Source of the DNA: Bacteroidota bacterium
Lineage (GTDB): Bacteria; Bacteroidota; Bacteroidia; Flavobacteriales; Flavobacteriaceae
Length of the DNA stretch: 7,200 nt
NCBI GenBank assembly: GCA_024278565.1
Contig: JAJRSY010000035.1
Span: 1 to 7,200, forward strand
Direction: 5' to 3'
Shown here in pieces: positions 1 to 5,827 of this stretch. The notes beneath the pieces were generated by a model. The model saw only the letters and a list, made by a program, of their open reading frames with translations. It did not search any database and was not told the origin of the DNA. The first letter of the stretch is position 1, and the number at the start of each line of letters is the position of its first letter. The translations under genes were made by a program, and so were the position numbers.

Positions 1-208
1 CATCGCCATAAATCTGTAATCTTATTTTGTTGTTTTGACACCACTAAAATAAGTGAACCTATTTACTTAAAATCCCCTGTCTATACTATTTATACACAGG
101 GGATTACTTTAATTGTTGATAAAAATCTTGCGGAGTTAAGGATTTCATTAAATCTTATTGGTTTTCTTAATTTTCAAAGATAGAAAAATTTATCTTGGAA
201 TCTCATTA
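1..208. other. AT-rich leader without a supported gene; left side of a truncation junction
   Basis: I see no convincing gene here. One plus-strand frame is open from position 1 to a TAG at 181-183, but it reads through a strong hairpin, has low-complexity AT-rich codons and shows no recognisable motif. On the minus strand an ATG at 9-7 (ATGGCGATG reading leftward) could start a gene that runs out of the window; this cannot be tested here. The peptidase-like reading frame becomes recognisable only from about 203. The sequence left of that does not look like a beta-propeller, so a deletion or insertion junction probably lies near 190-205. Confidence 0.4.
71..105. terminator. Strong hairpin, terminator-like
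   Basis: A 10-bp perfect inverted repeat (AATCCCCTGT at 71-80 with ACAGGGGATT at 96-105) continues, after one C/C mismatch, with a 4-bp TATA stem (82-85 with 91-94) around a 5-base loop. The core is CCCC/GGGG. The plus-strand flank after the stem is ACTTTAATT, a weak T-tract. The minus-strand flank starts TTTTAAG, slightly more terminator-like. It could be a rho-independent terminator of a neighbour lying left of the window, or the structured end of a mobile element. Confidence 0.45.
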
Positions 209-1405
209 ATGAAATACGATATTGCCGCCAAAACCAGTACCAAAGTAATGGAGCGCAATTGGGATATTGCCGGAAGCTACTTTACCGAAAACGGCACCTA
301 CCAAGTAACCTACATCAATCAAGATGCAAAAAACGTTATCGAAGTCATGAACGTTGCCTCAGGTAAGAACATCGACTTGCCGGCCTTTGATAATATGGAC
401 ATTACCAATGTAGGTTTTTCAAGTGACGAAAAATCAATGCGTTTCTACGCTGGGGGCTCACATACACCTTCCAATCTATTTGTCTATGATCTAGAAACAA
501 AGAAACAGACCAAATTGACCGATGTACTGAACGATGAAATACAGGCACAAGACTTGGTTACGGCCGAGGTAATTCGATTCAAATCTTTTGACGGGCTAGA
601 AATTCCCGCAATCTATTATAAACCGCACCAAGCTTCAGCAGACAGCAAGGTTCCGGCCTTGGTTTGGGTGCATGGCGGCCCAGGCGGACAATCAAGACAG
701 AATTTCAGTTCAATGATACAGTATATCGTTAATCACGGCTATGCGGTCTTGGCGGTAAATAATAGGGGAAGCAGCGGCTATGGGAAGACCTTTTTTCAAA
801 TGGACGATCTTAACCATGGCGATAAAGATCTAAAAGACTGTGTGGAAGGCAAGAATTGGTTGGCGCAACAACCCGAGATTGCTGCTGAAAAAATAGGAAT
901 CATCGGAGGTTCGTATGGTGGCTATATGACCATGGCGGCCCTGACCTATGCGCCCGAAGAATTTGCCGTTGGGGTAAATCTTTTTGGGGTCACCAACTGG
1001 ATCCGTACCCTGCGTAGCATTCCACCTTGGTGGGAAGCGCAGAAAGAAGCGCTTTATTTAGAATTGGGCGACCCCAATAGTGCCGACTCAGTGCGTCTTC
1101 GAAAAATATCGCCCCTGTTTCATACCGATAAGGTGACCAAACCGTTGATCGTACTTCAAGGTTCAAAAGACCCTAGGGTACTTCAAGTAGAATCTGATGA
1201 GATTGTGGCCGGTGTTCGTAAAAACGGAGTTCCCGTTGAATATGTTTTGTTCGAAGACGAAGGGCATGGTTTCGTGAAAAAGAAAAATCAGATAGAGGCC
1301 TATAGCAGAGTATTAAAGTTTTTGGATGTATATCTTAAAAAAGACAAAGGAACGCCTATTAAGGACGTAAAGTCTATAGACATGGGCTCTGATTCTATAA
1401 ACTGA
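209..1405 (+). CDS. S9-family prolyl-oligopeptidase-like peptidase, N-terminally truncated (probable gene remnant)
   Basis: This is the C-terminal part of an S9 serine peptidase (alpha/beta hydrolase), a family that cleaves short peptides and is often periplasmic in Flavobacteria. Counting from a possible TTG at 158, which gives 415 residues, the oxyanion-region HGGPGG is at 172-177, the nucleophile elbow GGSYGG puts the catalytic Ser at 252, GSKDPR gives Asp338 and DEGHGF gives His370. The triad is therefore complete. Residues about 18-130 look like the last blades of a beta-propeller (SHTPSNLFVYDLETKKQ). Full-length relatives are usually about 600-700 residues and begin with a signal peptide and the rest of the propeller; none of that is present upstream. 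The first homologous-looking residues are SLMKYDIA, so ATG 209 (398 residues) is preferred over TTG 158. No ribosome binding site or promoter is obvious. I see no internal frameshift. Family assignment is confident; whether the remnant is expressed is unknown. Confidence 0.85.
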   Translation: MKYDIAAKTSTKVMERNWDIAGSYFTENGTYQVTYINQDAKNVIEVMNVASGKNIDLPAFDNMDITNVGFSSDEKSMRFYAGGSHTPSNLFVYDLETKKQTKLTDVLNDEIQAQDLVTAEVIRFKSFDGLEIPAIYYKPHQASADSKVPALVWVHGGPGGQSRQNFSSMIQYIVNHGYAVLAVNNRGSSGYGKTFFQMDDLNHGDKDLKDCVEGKNWLAQQPEIAAEKIGIIGGSYGGYMTMAALTYAPEEFAVGVNLFGVTNWIRTLRSIPPWWEAQKEALYLELGDPNSADSVRLRKISPLFHTDKVTKPLIVLQGSKDPRVLQVESDEIVAGVRKNGVPVEYVLFEDEGHGFVKKKNQIEAYSRVLKFLDVYLKKDKGTPIKDVKSIDMGSDSIN

Positions 1406-1598
1406 TTATTACAAGAAAAAAAAGGGGGCTTTTTAGATTGGACAGTAGGGGGCAATCATTCGTATAGATATAGTTAACAAACATGATTCAAAAAAATCTA
1501 GTTAATGGAATCTTAGCAAAAGGTCAAGACATCTTGCCTTTCAAATGAATGAACTATGATTTATTTATTAACTTTAACCCCTAAATAAAACCAAGAAC

Positions 1599-2225
1599 AT
1601 GAAAAAAATTATCGCAGTGGTGGCTGGGCTCACCTTGATAACATCGTTTGGCTGCAAGGATGTAAAAAAAGAAACTGAAAAAGCGACCAAAGCGGTCAAA
1701 ATTGAAGAATCGTACAAGGTCAATCAAGATTCGACAAGTGTAAAGTTCACAGCCTATAAAACAACGGCCAAAAAAGGGGTTGGAGGTAAGTTTACAACCA
1801 TAAATTTAAAAAACACCAAAGCGGGAGCATCTGTTATTGAGGCTATGAACGGGTTGCAGTTTTCAATACCTGTAAGCAGCCTGTTCACCAACGACGCTAC
1901 AAATACTAGGGATGCGAAGATAACGGAATTCTTTTTCGGTGTAATGGCCAATACCGAGCTCATATCTGGAACCCTATCGTTTGACAGTTCTGAAAAATGC
2001 GCGTTGAACATTGTATTGAACGGAGTAACTGCTAAAATACCCATGGAATACACGATTACCGATAGGCATATTACCTTAAGTGGCGTCATGAATTTAGAAG
2101 ACTGGAATGCCTTGGATGCTGTATCTTCATTGAACAAAGTGTGTGAAGAACTGCATAAGGGAGATGATGGTATTAGCAAAACTTGGAACGATGTTGCCAT
2201 TGAGGCCACCACTTATCTAGAGTAG
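1599..2225 (+). CDS. YceI-like domain lipoprotein
   Basis: The product has 208 residues. A lipoprotein signal peptide is visible: MKK, a hydrophobic stretch (residues 4-15), then the lipobox TSFGC with lipidated Cys19. A Lys-rich linker (about 20-37) follows and then a YceI-like domain (about 40-207). The domain opening, STSVKFTAYKTTAKKGVGGKF, fits the first strands of the YceI lipocalin-like barrel, which in characterised relatives binds polyisoprenoid-type lipids. The later segment KIPMEYTITDRHITLSGVMNLEDWNAL matches the usual end of the fold. The protein is probably anchored in the outer or inner membrane facing the periplasm; its ligand is unknown. The ATG at 1599 is supported by the signal peptide directly after it. 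The upstream base context is A-rich with no Shine-Dalgarno, as is usual in Bacteroidota. The gene stands alone, 193 bases after the peptidase, and ends at a bidirectional terminator. Confidence 0.87.
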   Translation: MKKIIAVVAGLTLITSFGCKDVKKETEKATKAVKIEESYKVNQDSTSVKFTAYKTTAKKGVGGKFTTINLKNTKAGASVIEAMNGLQFSIPVSSLFTNDATNTRDAKITEFFFGVMANTELISGTLSFDSSEKCALNIVLNGVTAKIPMEYTITDRHITLSGVMNLEDWNALDAVSSLNKVCEELHKGDDGISKTWNDVAIEATTYLE

Positions 2226-2250
2226 TATATTACACTGTTTTAACATTAAA

Positions 2251-2289
2251 AATATTGGTTCGAAAGTCAATGACTTTCGAACCAATATT
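2251..2289. terminator. Bidirectional rho-independent terminator between convergent genes
   Basis: AATATTGGTTCGAAAGTCA (2251-2269) and TGACTTTCGAACCAATATT (2271-2289) form a perfect 19-bp inverted repeat around a single base, in practice a stem of about 17 bp with a 5-base loop. The plus-strand side runs into an eight-T tract (2288-2295). The minus-strand side runs into TTTTTAAT. It starts 25 bases after the lipoprotein stop and lies just beyond the VOC gene's stop codon, so it can end transcription of both convergent genes. Confidence 0.92.
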
Positions 2290-2293
2290 TTTT

Positions 2294-3361
2294 TTAAAGC
2301 ATATCTTTCCTCACTCGATGTATCTGCATCGCCTTTACCAACAGTCTTGACAGCGGTTTTTTTGGATTTCTTTTTTTCAGGTTGATAAAAACACCCAGTT
2401 TTTTGGCTATGGGTACCTTATGGGTTTCCACAAATTCTATAAGAGTGCCATCTGGGTCTTCCACATAACTAAAATGCCCTGCTGCATCGCCCATATCAAA
2501 ACTATTGGCACTATCAACGGTGAACGGATGGCCCATTAGCTTGGCTTCTTCCCGAAGTGCTTCCATACCATGAATATCAAAACATAAATGAATATACCCC
2601 AAATCGCCCCACAAACGATCTTTGTATATCTTATTGGGCGTTCTGTCCAACACCTGTATCAATTCAATTTCCGTAGGGCCAAAAAGCTCGCCAAAGCCGC
2701 CTACCTCACGTTTTTCGTGTTTTAAAAGCACCCTTCGAAACGAGTGTTTTCCTCCTACCAAATCAGAAAAATCATCAAAAACGCCCGTTCTATCACTAAC
2801 GACTACCCCATAACCCAATAATTCTTTATAGAAATGCATGGAACGCTCTATGTCAGAGACACCGATTATTGCACCCAACACTCCCCCACAAATTGATTTT
2901 GATTTACTGAAGCAATAATCATCCTCCACTACTTGAACCAAATTGTTCCAAGGGTCGGTCAAAAAAAAATGGAGGTCATTTTCATCGGCTCCATCAATAT
3001 GGTTACATGATTCTGGCAGTACCTCTTTTAATCGTTTATGGGCTGTTTTGGCATTGTGTGAACGAATTTTCATTGCGTTGATTCCTAAATCGCCCAAAGC
3101 AAAAGATATTTTTGATGCTTGTGGTTCACGACCTCTGAACTGCCAGATTTCCAATCCACCACCTCCGATCATATTCAAGGCCAACAGTGCATATCGGTCT
3201 TGAGCAGCACCTTCGGTGTAACGGGTCATTAAATTCGCTGATGATTCATCTTCAAAAACCAAAATATCAAAGCCCAAATGAGCCCGGTACCAATTAAATA
3301 CCTCTTTGGCATTGGCGACCCCTATGCCTACTTGCTGAATTCCGTTTATAATTTTTTCCAT
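2294..3361 (-). CDS. Two-module VOC-superfamily (glyoxalase/bleomycin-resistance/dioxygenase) protein
   Basis: The product has 355 residues and two vicinal-oxygen-chelate modules in tandem. Module 1 (about 5-150) starts QQVGIGVANAKEVFNWYRAHLGFDI and ends DPWNNLVQVVED. Module 2 (about 160-314) starts LGAIIGVSDIERSMHFYKELLGYG, contains GYIHLCFDI and ends EDPDGTLIEFVE. The organisation resembles extradiol-type dioxygenases, but the His normally found in the first strand is Gln10 in module 1 and Gly163 in module 2. Possible remaining ligands in module 2 are His258 and Glu309, so the metal site and reaction cannot be assigned. A basic tail (about 318-352) has no membrane character. The protein is probably cytoplasmic, with no signal peptide. 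It lies 31 bases downstream of the glycosyltransferase pseudogene on the same strand, which suggests one transcription unit ending at the 2251-2289 terminator. The start is ATG 3361; no Shine-Dalgarno is seen. Confidence 0.85.
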   Translation of the reverse strand: MEKIINGIQQVGIGVANAKEVFNWYRAHLGFDILVFEDESSANLMTRYTEGAAQDRYALLALNMIGGGGLEIWQFRGREPQASKISFALGDLGINAMKIRSHNAKTAHKRLKEVLPESCNHIDGADENDLHFFLTDPWNNLVQVVEDDYCFSKSKSICGGVLGAIIGVSDIERSMHFYKELLGYGVVVSDRTGVFDDFSDLVGGKHSFRRVLLKHEKREVGGFGELFGPTEIELIQVLDRTPNKIYKDRLWGDLGYIHLCFDIHGMEALREEAKLMGHPFTVDSANSFDMGDAAGHFSYVEDPDGTLIEFVETHKVPIAKKLGVFINLKKRNPKKPLSRLLVKAMQIHRVRKDML

Positions 3362-3835
3362 TTTAAGAATTTGGACTGTATAGAGTTAGCAACTACCTAT
3401 TGTGCAAGGCTTTCAATTTTATTGAAGGGCAACCAATTTTGTACAGCAGTATCAATATCAGGTTCTAAAGATTGGCCCGGGCATACGAATTATTGTCGTA
3501 TTTTCTAGCAGAAACAATCAGGTCGTTCTTGATAATCTTATACCGAACATTGTTCTTTTTCATTCGTTCAAAAAATTTAAAATCTTCCATAAGAACCTGC
3601 TCTTCATCAAATGTGATCAGTTTTTCAAAAACGTCTCTCTTAATATAAAGACATTGATCGACCCCCTCCAGTAAAAATACCATCCTTACTGGCAAATGAA
3701 GCGTTTATTTTTAAAAAAAACTGTCTTTGTCAAATCGGTACGAAAAAAAACCTGCCTCATAGCCTGATGCAATATACTCCTTCCACTTTAAAATTCGGAA
3801 GAATACGGGCAGTCTATTTTTTCGGCGAGCAAGGC

Positions 3836-3875
3836 AAAATTTATCGGCATAGCCATAGCTACGGCGATAAATTTT
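3836..3875. repeat. Internal inverted repeat of the MITE, AT-rich stem
   Basis: AAAATTTATCG (3836-3846) and CGATAAATTTT (3865-3875) are perfectly complementary over 11 bp. The 18-base interval contains a further short TAGC/GCTA pair (3850-3853 with 3858-3861). This central stem makes the element partly palindromic beyond its termini. Confidence 0.75.
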
Positions 3876-3901
3876 AACGCCGATCGGCGGAAAAAGAGCA
3901 A

Positions 3902-3924
3902 GCCTGCCTGCCGGCGAGGCAGGC
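3902..3924. repeat. Internal GC-rich hairpin of the MITE
   Basis: GCCTGCC (3902-3908) pairs with GGCAGGC (3918-3924), extended by T3909-A3917, around the loop GCCGGCG. It is markedly GC-rich compared with the surrounding AT-rich sequence. It lacks a following T-run on either strand, so it reads as part of the mobile element rather than a standard terminator. Confidence 0.7.
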
Positions 3925-4255
3925 GGAAATTTCGGGTTTTAAAGTGGAAGGAGTATTACGCCGAATGTCGGTCAAGAATGACTTGGGAGGTTTTACATCT
4001 GCATGCAAGAAAACAAGGGAATTCCCTTTTGAAATCAATACCGCTTCGTTCATTTGTGCAGCCCCCCCCCTTTTGACCACACTTAATAAATGTAATGTTA
4101 CCAGCTACAGCAAGATTTTCAGAGCCATCTGAATTGGAAGAAGACTGTGATACGATGACCTCCATTTTCAAGTGATTGTCAATATTCACCAAATACGGAA
4201 GCAACTGGTCTAGGTTCTTCTTTTCATTATGTACTGGGATAATAACACTGATCAT

Positions 4256-4394
4256 ACACGCTTATAAATCTGGTGTAAGTTACTGAATTCGTTTAAAAAA
4301 CCCTTTTACATGGAAAGTTTTGCTCACTATTGCGACAAAACCGACATATTCATCTATTGTGCGCAATACCTTAAAGATCCTAAAAAGATACTCC
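4256..4394. promoter_or_regulatory. Divergent intergenic region between the glycosyltransferase remnant and DUF547
   Basis: This 139-base stretch separates two divergent genes and should hold the promoters of both if each is transcribed from here. I could not find a good match to the Bacteroidota promoter pattern (TTTG, about 19-21 bases, TAnnTTTG) on either strand. A small plus-strand reading frame from ATG 4310 to TAG 4402 overlaps the DUF547 start and may be a leader peptide, a remnant of a lost gene, or chance. Confidence 0.3.
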
Positions 4395-5183
4395 ATGAGT
4401 AGATTCGCACTTAAAACAACCTTCCTTTGGTTAATGGCCATGGCTTTTGCTCACCATATTGGGGCTCAAACCACGTCGAAAAACAAATTGGATTTCAATC
4501 AGCTCTCCATTGATTTTCTTTGTAATATCAAGGAGGGAAAGGATACGCAAGAAATCCAAGACCAATTGGCAAATACCACACTTGAGGCTTTGGAAAACGG
4601 ACTTCAAACCGATCAACAAAAGTTGTCCTTTTGGGTAAATATCTATAATGCCTATATTCAGGTAATACTCGCCAAAAACCCTGAACTGTACAACGATACC
4701 AGAGCATTTTTCAGCAAAGAACAGATACCTATTGCAGGGCGAAAAATCGCATTTGCTAAAATTGAGCATGGCATCATCAGAAAATCACAATGGTCATTGG
4801 GGCTTGGGTATTTTAGAACATGGTTTCCCGATGAATTCGAGCGCAAGTTACGGGTCGATAAAAGGGATTATAGGGTGCATTTCGCCTTGAACTGTGGGGC
4901 AAAAGACTGTCCGCCCGTAGCCATTTACAAAGTTGGTCGTTTGAACGAACAGTTCAATAAAGGCACCGCGTTATATCTAAAAAGATCCTCAACCTATGAT
5001 GCGATTGAAAAAGAAGTTGCGGTCACCTCGATTTTCAGTTGGTTCAGGGGCGATTTTGGCGGCACCAAAGGTATACTCGAAATTTTGAAGGAACAAAAAA
5101 TAATACCCTCCACCAAAAACATCGATATTACCTATAAGAATTACGATTGGACGTTGGATTTGGACAATTTTATAGATTTGTAA
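4395..5183 (+). CDS. Secreted DUF547 domain protein
   Basis: The product has 262 residues from ATG 4395. An N-terminal signal peptide (MSRFALKTTFLWLMAMAFAHHIGAQ) predicts export, with cleavage near residue 24-25 and no lipobox Cys. The DUF547 domain spans about 70-225. It contains the family's NIYNA motif (82-86), HGIIR (125-129), HFALNCGAKDCPP (162-174, with Cys167 and Cys172) and IFSWFRGDFG (213-222). The biochemical role of DUF547 is not established; conserved His/Cys positions suggest a thiol-dependent or metal-binding fold, which is inference. An earlier in-frame TTG at 4320 would add 25 residues in front of the signal peptide and spoil it, so ATG 4395 is chosen. It is followed 74 bases later by the co-directional MMPL permease and may be co-transcribed with it. 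Confidence 0.88.
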   Translation: MSRFALKTTFLWLMAMAFAHHIGAQTTSKNKLDFNQLSIDFLCNIKEGKDTQEIQDQLANTTLEALENGLQTDQQKLSFWVNIYNAYIQVILAKNPELYNDTRAFFSKEQIPIAGRKIAFAKIEHGIIRKSQWSLGLGYFRTWFPDEFERKLRVDKRDYRVHFALNCGAKDCPPVAIYKVGRLNEQFNKGTALYLKRSSTYDAIEKEVAVTSIFSWFRGDFGGTKGILEILKEQKIIPSTKNIDITYKNYDWTLDLDNFIDL

Positions 5184-5216
5184 CATTCTTAAATCCCGAT
5201 TAGTGGAGGAAATCCT

Positions 5217-5224
5217 TAAATTTG
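5217..5224 (+). promoter_or_regulatory. Possible Bacteroidota -7 element upstream of the MMPL gene
   Basis: TAAATTTG matches the TAnnTTTG -7 consensus exactly and lies 33 bases before the permease ATG, in a plausible place for a promoter. No TTG/TTTG occurs at the expected -33 spacing (about 5193-5199), which weakens the call. An 8-base match with two free positions can occur by chance in AT-rich DNA. Confidence 0.3.
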
Positions 5225-5257
5225 TCTAGGCCATCATCTTTTCATCCCTAGCTATAC

Positions 5258-5827
5258 ATGCAGCGCATATTTGCTTTTAAAAAAATCATCGTTTTTGTTT
5301 TTTTATGTCTGGGTGTTCTATCGGCCGTATCACTGAGCAACTTAAAATTTTCTTTTGATTTCAGCCATTTTTTCCCGGAGGGAGACGAAGATCTTGTCTT
5401 TTACGAGCAGTTTATTAAAGAGTTCGGCACCGACGATAACTTTTTACTGATTGCCGTAGAAAATGGGGACTCGGTCTTTGAAGAAAAATTTCTGAGTGAT
5501 TTTCATCGATTTTCCCAAGATGCGAAGAAGTATCCTTATGTTACTGAAAATCAGTCATTGACTACATTGTTCTATCCCTTAAAAACAACTTTTGGGTATA
5601 TCCGTCTGCCCATAATTCATTTGGGCGATTCAACAAAATATGCCTCTGATTGGAAAAAACTAAAAGAAGATGGGCTCTTCATCAACTCGCTGATCGACGA
5701 AAAAGCAAACTCTTTGGTCTTGGTTCTTGAAACAGAAGACGGCTTAGATTACGACCAAAGCAAAGAATTACTGGGTCAGGTTCGAAAAGGTCTTCAAAAA
5801 ACGGACTGGCAAAATACCACCTTTTAG
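5258..5827 (+). pseudogene. MMPL/RND-family permease, N-terminal part (frameshifted gene, part 1)
   Basis: The first 189 residues of a large inner-membrane permease. A transmembrane helix (about 9-29, FKKIIVFVFLCLGVLSAVSLSNL) is followed by the start of the first periplasmic loop. That loop shows FSFDFSHFFPEGDEDLVFYEQFIKEFGTDDNFLLIAVE, the usual RND/MMPL opening in which a helix leads to an F-P-x-x-D/E segment and a 'FG.dd..l' stretch. The frame ends with TAG 5825-5827 after DWQNTTF. The rest of the gene continues at once in the frame one base back, from HLLGRAFF at 5818. Restoring one base near 5815 (for example AATTAC) would give WQNYHLLGRAFF, a natural join. So a one-base loss, real or from sequencing, splits the gene. 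The start ATG 5258 is backed by the helix immediately after it. Confidence 0.82.

Larger units (their letters stand above)
3775..3955. mobile_element. MITE-like non-autonomous element with 19-bp terminal inverted repeats and TA ends
   Basis: TACTCCTTCCACTTTAAAA (3775-3793) and its exact reverse complement TTTTAAAGTGGAAGGAGTA (3937-3955) bound a 181-bp segment with no coding capacity that sits inside the glycosyltransferase gene. The outermost bases at both ends are TA. This fits a CTCC...GGAG element flanked by a TA target duplication, as produced by IS630/Tc1-mariner-type transposases. The interior carries two more inverted repeats, 3836-3846 with 3865-3875 and 3902-3909 with 3917-3924, so the single strand can fold into a multi-hairpin structure. 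No transposase is in the window, so mobilisation would depend on one supplied elsewhere. The name of the family is not known to me. Confidence 0.8.
3393..4255 (-). pseudogene. Family-2 glycosyltransferase pseudogene (TIGR04283-like), MITE-interrupted and frameshifted
   Basis: The N-terminus MISVIIPVHNEKKNLDQLLPYLV (from ATG 4255) is a classic GT2/GT-A start. The frame breaks at a G9 tract (plus-strand C at 4062-4070). One fewer G restores AAQMNEAVLISKGNSLVFLHADVKPPKSFL, the 'FLHAD.xPP' signature of the small TIGR04283 family, named for arsenosugar biosynthesis loci. After DIRR an element of about 181 bp (3775-3955) interrupts the gene. Beyond it, SGYEAGFFSYRFDKDSFF, then INASF, then DQCLYIKRDVFEKL and SARKYDNNSYARANL follow in different frames. 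The breaks fall near 3765-3775, at an A8 tract (3713-3720) and near 3662-3667. A TAG at 3467-3465 cuts the last part, which otherwise stays open to 3393. Without the element the gene is about 680 bases, the usual family length (about 230 residues). The original product would transfer a sugar from a nucleotide donor; the present copy is almost certainly inactive. Confidence 0.85.

Noticed and set aside
1..183. Open plus-strand frame of 60 codons at the left edge
   Set aside because: It has no recognisable motif, runs through a strong hairpin and has the composition of AT-rich non-coding DNA; being open over this length is not surprising.
1419..1434. Terminator-like AAAAAG-GGGG-CTTTTT after the peptidase
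   Set aside because: The 6-bp stem has only one G-C pair, so it would be a very weak hairpin; not listed as a terminator.
1534..1562. TTG (1534-1536), 18 bases, TATGATTT as a promoter of the YceI-like gene; alternative TAACTTTA at 1569-1576
   Set aside because: Both -7 candidates miss the consensus TAnnTTTG at one or two positions and the second has no -33 partner; too weak to call.
1754..2212. Long minus-strand open frame opposite the YceI-like gene
   Set aside because: It is an antisense shadow of a well-supported gene, with no domain or start context of its own.
3775..3955. CRISPR or tandem repeat interpretation of the repeated sequence
   Set aside because: There are only two copies, in inverted orientation, at the ends of one segment; there are no spacers or direct repeats.
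4320..4394. Upstream TTG start for the DUF547 protein adding 25 residues
   Set aside because: The added residues would precede and bury a clear signal peptide that begins at ATG 4395.
5811..5827. Programmed ribosomal frameshift in the MMPL gene
   Set aside because: The junction has only AAAA followed by TACC, not a typical slippery heptamer with a downstream structure, and this family is not known for recoding; a one-base indel is simpler.
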